Shown here one piece after another: positions 60,754 to 64,000 of a DNA stretch of 64,000 bases. Source of the stretch: Kerstersia gyiorum. GTDB lineage: Bacteria; Pseudomonadota; Gammaproteobacteria; Burkholderiales; Burkholderiaceae_B. Numbering within the stretch: the first letter of the stretch is position 1; the number at the start of each line of letters is the position of its first letter. A program made the position numbers and the translations under genes. The DNA lies in contig NZ_SGWZ01000004.1 of NCBI RefSeq assembly GCF_004216755.1, positions 62,001 through 126,000 on the forward strand. Direction: 5' to 3'. The notes beneath the pieces were generated by a model. The model saw only the letters and a program-made list of their open reading frames with translations. It did not search any database and was not told where the DNA came from.

Positions 60754-60840
60754 ACGGGCATGCTGCCAGGGCGGGCGCTGCTGAGGCGCCGTTCCAGGGC
60801 TTTTTCCGGATTTGAATCTACTCTTTTCTCGAATACAGAC

Positions 60841-62136
60841 ATGGCTAAGAACGTAGTAGTTATCGGCACCCAGTGGGGTGATGAAGGCAAGGGCAAGATC
60901 GTCGACTGGCTGGCAGAATCGGCCCAGGGCGTGGTGCGTTTCCAGGGAGGCCACAATGCCGGCCACACGCTCTGGATCAACGGCAAGAAGACGGTGCTGC
61001 GCCTGATTCCCTCGGGCATCATGCATCCCGGCGTGACCTGCTATATCGGCAACGGCGTCGTCCTGTCGCCGCAGGCGCTGATGACCGAAGTTGCCGAACT
61101 GGAAGCCGCCGGCCTGGACGTGCGTTCGCGCCTGAAGATTTCCGAAGCCTGCACGCTGATCCTGCCGTACCACATTGCGGTTGACCAGGCTCGCGAAGCC
61201 CGCAAGGGCGAAGGCAAGATCGGCACGACCGGCCGTGGCATCGGCCCGGCCTACGAAGACAAGGTCGGCCGCCGCGCCCTGCGCGTGCAGGATCTGTACG
61301 ACGAAGCCCAATTCGCCGCCAAGCTGGAAGAAGTCCTGGAGTACCACAACTTCGTGCTGACCCAGTACCTGGGCGGCGAAGCGGTCGATTTCAAGAAAGT
61401 GCTGGACGAGGCGCTGGCCTTCGCCCCGATCATCAAGCCCATGGTGGCCGATGTTTCCACGCTGCTGTTCGAGGCCCGCGAAGCCGGCCAGAACCTGCTG
61501 TTCGAAGGTGCACAAGGCGCGCTGCTGGACGTGGACCACGGTACCTACCCCTTTGTGACCAGCAGCAACTGCGTGGCGGGTGCTGCCTCGGCGGGTGCCG
61601 GTGTTGGCCCCCAGGCGCTGTCCTATGTGTTGGGCATCACCAAGGCCTATGCAACGCGCGTCGGCTCGGGCCCGTTCCCCACGGAACTGCATGACGATAT
61701 CGGTTCGCACCTGGCCAAGGTCGGCAAGGAATTCGGCGCAGTGACGGGCCGTCCGCGCCGTTGCGGCTGGTTCGATGGCGCGGCGCTGAAGCGCTCGGTG
61801 CGTCTGAATGGGATCAGCGGCCTGTGCATCACCAAGCTGGATGTGCTCGATGGTCTCGAAGAGATCAAGATCGGCGTGGGCTACAACCTGGACGGCAAGT
61901 TCGTCGACGTGTTGCCCAGCGGCGCTGCAGCCGTGGCGCGTACCGAGCCGGTGTTCGAAACGCTGCCGGGCTGGACGGAATCCACGGTGGGCGTACAGTC
62001 CTTCGACGCACTGCCGGCCAATGCCCGCCGCTACCTGGAACGCATGGCGGAAGTCTGCGGCGTGCCCATCGCCATGGTCTCTACCGGTCCCGATCGCAAC
62101 GAAACCATCCTGATGAAGCATCCTTTCAAGGATTGA
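60841..62136 (+). CDS. purA: Adenylosuccinate synthetase
   Basis: A 431-residue GTP-dependent enzyme that joins IMP and aspartate to form adenylosuccinate, the first step from IMP to AMP. The GTP loop is IGTQWGDEGKGKIVDWLAE at the N-terminus. The IMP/catalytic His stretch is GHNAGHTLWI, and TTGRGIGPAYEDKVGRRALR follows near residue 125. The start ATG 60841 gives MAKNVVVIGTQWGDEG; the in-frame reading from 60760 is upstream sequence. It lies 87 bases after hisZ, probably in the same transcript, and ends before a terminator. Confidence 0.97.
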   Translation: MAKNVVVIGTQWGDEGKGKIVDWLAESAQGVVRFQGGHNAGHTLWINGKKTVLRLIPSGIMHPGVTCYIGNGVVLSPQALMTEVAELEAAGLDVRSRLKISEACTLILPYHIAVDQAREARKGEGKIGTTGRGIGPAYEDKVGRRALRVQDLYDEAQFAAKLEEVLEYHNFVLTQYLGGEAVDFKKVLDEALAFAPIIKPMVADVSTLLFEAREAGQNLLFEGAQGALLDVDHGTYPFVTSSNCVAGAASAGAGVGPQALSYVLGITKAYATRVGSGPFPTELHDDIGSHLAKVGKEFGAVTGRPRRCGWFDGAALKRSVRLNGISGLCITKLDVLDGLEEIKIGVGYNLDGKFVDVLPSGAAAVARTEPVFETLPGWTESTVGVQSFDALPANARRYLERMAEVCGVPIAMVSTGPDRNETILMKHPFKD

Positions 62137-62216
62137 TGTCCGGTTTTTCGGCTGATTGCGCCTGGCATCAGCCGATCCGGAAAGACAGCAGACGCCGCTT
62201 GGCGTTATGATTTCTG

Positions 62217-62243
62217 CCGCAGCCATTTGGCTGCGGTTTTTTT
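62217..62243 (+). terminator. Rho-independent terminator after purA
   Basis: CCGCAGCC (62217-62224) and GGCTGCGG (62229-62236), a four-base loop and seven T (62237-62243). Confidence 0.88.
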
Positions 62244-62374
62244 ATCGCCGGGCCATTTGTGCCAGGAAGGCAGCCTGTCCGTTCAGCGGACCTTCCTTCC
62301 TGGGACCAGCCTGGCATTTTTTGACGTTGCCGGGGGCCTGGATGGCCGTCTGGAACTCGCATGGAGTAATGAGT

Positions 62375-62920
62375 ATGGCCCTTCCTGAAAACACTGATAG
62401 CGACCTGTGGGTAAGCTGGGAAGAATACAACCGTCTGATCGAACGCCTGTGCCTCAAGGTGTATGAGTCCGGCTGGGTATTCGACAAGATTCTGTGCCTG
62501 GCTCGTGGCGGCGTGCGTGTGGGGGATGTCATCTCGCGCATCTACGACGTACCCCTGGGTATTCTGGCCACCAGCAGCTATCGGGAAGCGGCCGGCACCC
62601 AGCAAGGTGAGCTGGATATTGCCCAATTCATCACCATCACGCGCGGCTCGCTGGATGGCAAGGTACTGCTGGTCGATGACATGGTCGATACCGGCCTGAC
62701 CTTCAACCGTGTGCACGAGCATTTGCGCAAGCAATTCCCTGCCATCACGGAGCTGCGCACGGCCGTGCTGTGGTGGAAAGGCAGGGCGCAGGCCACGCCG
62801 GATTACTACGTGGATCGTCTGCCGACCAACCCCTGGATTCACCAGCCCTTCGAAGACTACGACAGCCTGCGTCCGCACCAGCTGGCTGCGTGGATGCAGA
62901 AAGGCGTGCATAACGACTGA
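62375..62920 (+). CDS. Phosphoribosyltransferase (purine-salvage type)
   Basis: A 181-residue type-I phosphoribosyltransferase. The PRPP-binding loop is KVLLVDDMVDTGLTFNRVHE, and the early motif is FDKILCLARGGVRVGDVISR. It is closest to the xanthine/hypoxanthine salvage type used with purA, but the base cannot be fixed from these motifs. ATG 62375 has GGAG at 62363-62366 with an 8-base gap; ATG 62369 is too close to that site. A promoter should lie in the 130 bases after the purA terminator. Confidence 0.87.
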   Translation: MALPENTDSDLWVSWEEYNRLIERLCLKVYESGWVFDKILCLARGGVRVGDVISRIYDVPLGILATSSYREAAGTQQGELDIAQFITITRGSLDGKVLLVDDMVDTGLTFNRVHEHLRKQFPAITELRTAVLWWKGRAQATPDYYVDRLPTNPWIHQPFEDYDSLRPHQLAAWMQKGVHND

Positions 62921-62945
62921 TCGAGCCGTTCGGCCCGATGATAAA

Positions 62946-62995
62946 CAGGCCTGGCCGCAGCGCACATGCAAGCGCTGCGGCCAGGCCTGTTTTTT
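62946..62995 (+). terminator. Very stable terminator after the phosphoribosyltransferase gene
   Basis: Seventeen-base perfect arms (62946-62962 and 62973-62989; core GGCCTGGCCGCAGC), then TTTTTT (62990-62995). It probably also serves the convergent lipoprotein gene. Confidence 0.88.
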
Positions 62996-63290
62996 ATTCC
63001 GCGTCCAGCAGATGCAGGCGCTTGTCGGTAAAGACACAGAGCACGCCGGCGTCGGTATGCATGATCTGGTGATCGAAGTCGCAATACAGGGCGGCGACTT
63101 GCAGCGGCAACTGTTGGTTGCCCCAGCTTTGGGGACGGAAATAGGCCAGTTCGCCGGGCTTGCAGGCTTTGGCCTCTTCGTCCGTGGAGTAGATGCAGGT
63201 ATTGTTCTGCGAAATCTTGGAAGACTCTCCGCAGCCGGACAAAATGCTGACGGCAGCCAGGGCCAGCAGCATGGGGACAGTTCGTTTCAT
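62994..63290 (-). CDS. Small conserved lipoprotein of unknown function
   Basis: A 98-residue protein with a lipoprotein signal (VPMLLALAAVSILSGC; lipid-modified Cys20). The mature part has further cysteines (NTCIYS, KACKPG, YCDF, VLCVF), possibly two disulfides. I do not recognise a domain. The cysteine pattern and lipid anchor suggest an envelope protein. Single gene, convergent with the phosphoribosyltransferase. Confidence 0.78.
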   Translation of the reverse strand: MKRTVPMLLALAAVSILSGCGESSKISQNNTCIYSTDEEAKACKPGELAYFRPQSWGNQQLPLQVAALYCDFDHQIMHTDAGVLCVFTDKRLHLLDAE

Positions 63291-63520
63291 GGTCTCTGAT
63301 CCGAGGGAATAAAAAGAAGCCGCACAAAGCGGCAGCCGGGATTATGGCATTCGGCCCATGAAGCCGCCAGCCGTGCGGGTGTGCGCTGGAAAAGCGTAAC
63401 GCGCCGGGCGGTGCGGCAGCCTGCAGGCCGGGTCAAATGGTTACTGATGTGAACGGCTACAATGCCAATGGGTACTTACCGACATGGTGTGGTACCCGGC
63501 AGCAAACAGATACCCGTCGC

Positions 63521-64000
63521 ATGAGCCCCAAGAAGAAAACTGTACCCCGCAAGAAAAACGTTGCATCAAGCACCAGCAGTAGCCGCAGCCGAGCCAGGGC
63601 GTCGGGAGGGCAGGCGGGGCGCTTCTTCCGGGCGTTGGGGGCCTCCGCGCTGGCATCGTTCCTGGCCGCCAGCTGTGCTCTGCATCCCGAACTGCGCGAC
63701 AAGCTGTCGCTGGAACCCATTCTGTCCAGGATGGTGTGGCAGCAAGACGAGCCTGGCCATGTGACAGGACAGGCCCAGGTACAGACAAACTTTGCTGGCT
63801 GTCCGCAGTTCTTCCCGGAACGCAGGCCGCCGGTTGTACCTGCGCAGCCGGCTTTGCGCGAACTGTGCTTCAGCGCATTCGCCATCCTGCATGGTGGCCG
63901 GCAGAAAACGCCGGTGTTCGTTGCACAGCGTCTCAATCGCCAAATGCTGGCGCAAGGCCGAAGTATCGGGCGGACCGACAGGTTCTATGCGGAAGCGCGC
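63521..64000 (+). CDS. DNA/RNA non-specific endonuclease family protein (5' part)
   Basis: The first 160 residues of a protein cut by the window end. A lysine- and serine-rich N-terminus (MSPKKKTVPRKKN...) is followed by a hydrophobic segment (ALGASALASFLAASCAL, residues ~40-56; an LAASC lipobox-like or membrane anchor). Then comes the beginning of a NUC1-type domain: RELCFSAFAILHGGRQKTPV and FVAQRLNRQML, which normally precedes the catalytic DRGH motif beyond the edge. It would be an exported nuclease. ATG 63521 has no strong ribosome site; an in-frame GTG at 63449 is possible. Confidence 0.75.
   Translation, partial: MSPKKKTVPRKKNVASSTSSSRSRARASGGQAGRFFRALGASALASFLAASCALHPELRDKLSLEPILSRMVWQQDEPGHVTGQAQVQTNFAGCPQFFPERRPPVVPAQPALRELCFSAFAILHGGRQKTPVFVAQRLNRQMLAQGRSIGRTDRFYAEAR

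Noticed and set aside
59734..62226. A long open frame of 830 codons on the minus strand
   Set aside because: It covers hisZ and purA in antisense and has no domain or ribosome site. The plus-strand genes are certain.
1..64000. CRISPR arrays, insertion sequences, prophage, rRNA or tRNA genes
   Set aside because: I saw no regularly spaced repeats, transposase or integrase proteins, or RNA gene signatures anywhere in the window.

Overview
The window is a high-GC, gene-dense bacterial chromosome segment. Gene content and order point to a betaproteobacterium of the Bordetella/Achromobacter type (Alcaligenaceae). The reasons are the cluster mdh / divergent GntR regulator - sdhCDAB - sdhE - gltA, hisZ followed by purA, the many solute-binding-protein transporters, and the recognisable protein families. 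The genus is an inference from memory of these families; no search was run. I see no rRNA, tRNA, CRISPR array, insertion sequence or prophage.

Region by region. (1) 1-6250: an operon with the end of a type-1 periplasmic binding protein, mmsA, mmsB and livG-F-H-M, which couples uptake of a branched-chain-type substrate to the last steps of valine-type catabolism. (2) 6300-10113, minus strand: a TAXI-type TRAP transporter (binding protein plus fused permease). Plus-strand genes follow: an iron-sulfur flavin reductase, dadA, an isolated ugpB and a membrane-bound metal-dependent hydrolase. (3) 15846-20441, minus strand: an exported amidohydrolase and acnB. (4) 20702-23801: tauABC without tauD. 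(5) 23924-31250: the TCA-cycle core, with mdh (minus) diverging from a GntR/UTRA regulator and sdhCDAB-sdhE-gltA (plus). A palindrome with an extra half-site lies just upstream of the acnB promoter and recurs, in the same geometry, in the mdh/gntR gap. It is the best candidate operator for that regulator.

(6) 31342-43383: small regulator-transporter modules. These are two MFS pumps with a TetR regulator, two MocR-type regulators each divergent from an amino-acid or metabolite exporter (LysE, EamA) with a MaoC hydratase between them, a DsbG-like isomerase, an AraC regulator beside a broken MFS gene, and a VOC protein. (7) 43708-53411: two half-size ABC transporters divergent from a TetR regulator, a carboxylesterase, and a ferric-siderophore ABC importer (binding protein, two permeases, ATPase). 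This looks like an iron-acquisition block without an outer-membrane receptor. (8) 53737-59310: a 3-hydroxyacyl-CoA dehydrogenase, then a LysR regulator divergent from an FMN alpha-hydroxy-acid oxidase, an amidohydrolase and an MFS carrier, probably a catabolic operon for an organic acid. (9) 59410-64000: a structured leader RNA, hisZ, purA, a phosphoribosyltransferase, a small lipoprotein (minus), and the beginning of a secreted or membrane-anchored DNA/RNA non-specific nuclease cut by the window end.

The most unusual items are the three-half-site operator shared by acnB and mdh/gntR, the hairpin-plus-terminator leader of hisZ, a LivF ATPase whose Walker A lysine is arginine, a TauB with long Ala/Pro-rich extensions, and an MFS gene broken by a deletion that left short-repeat homology at its junction.
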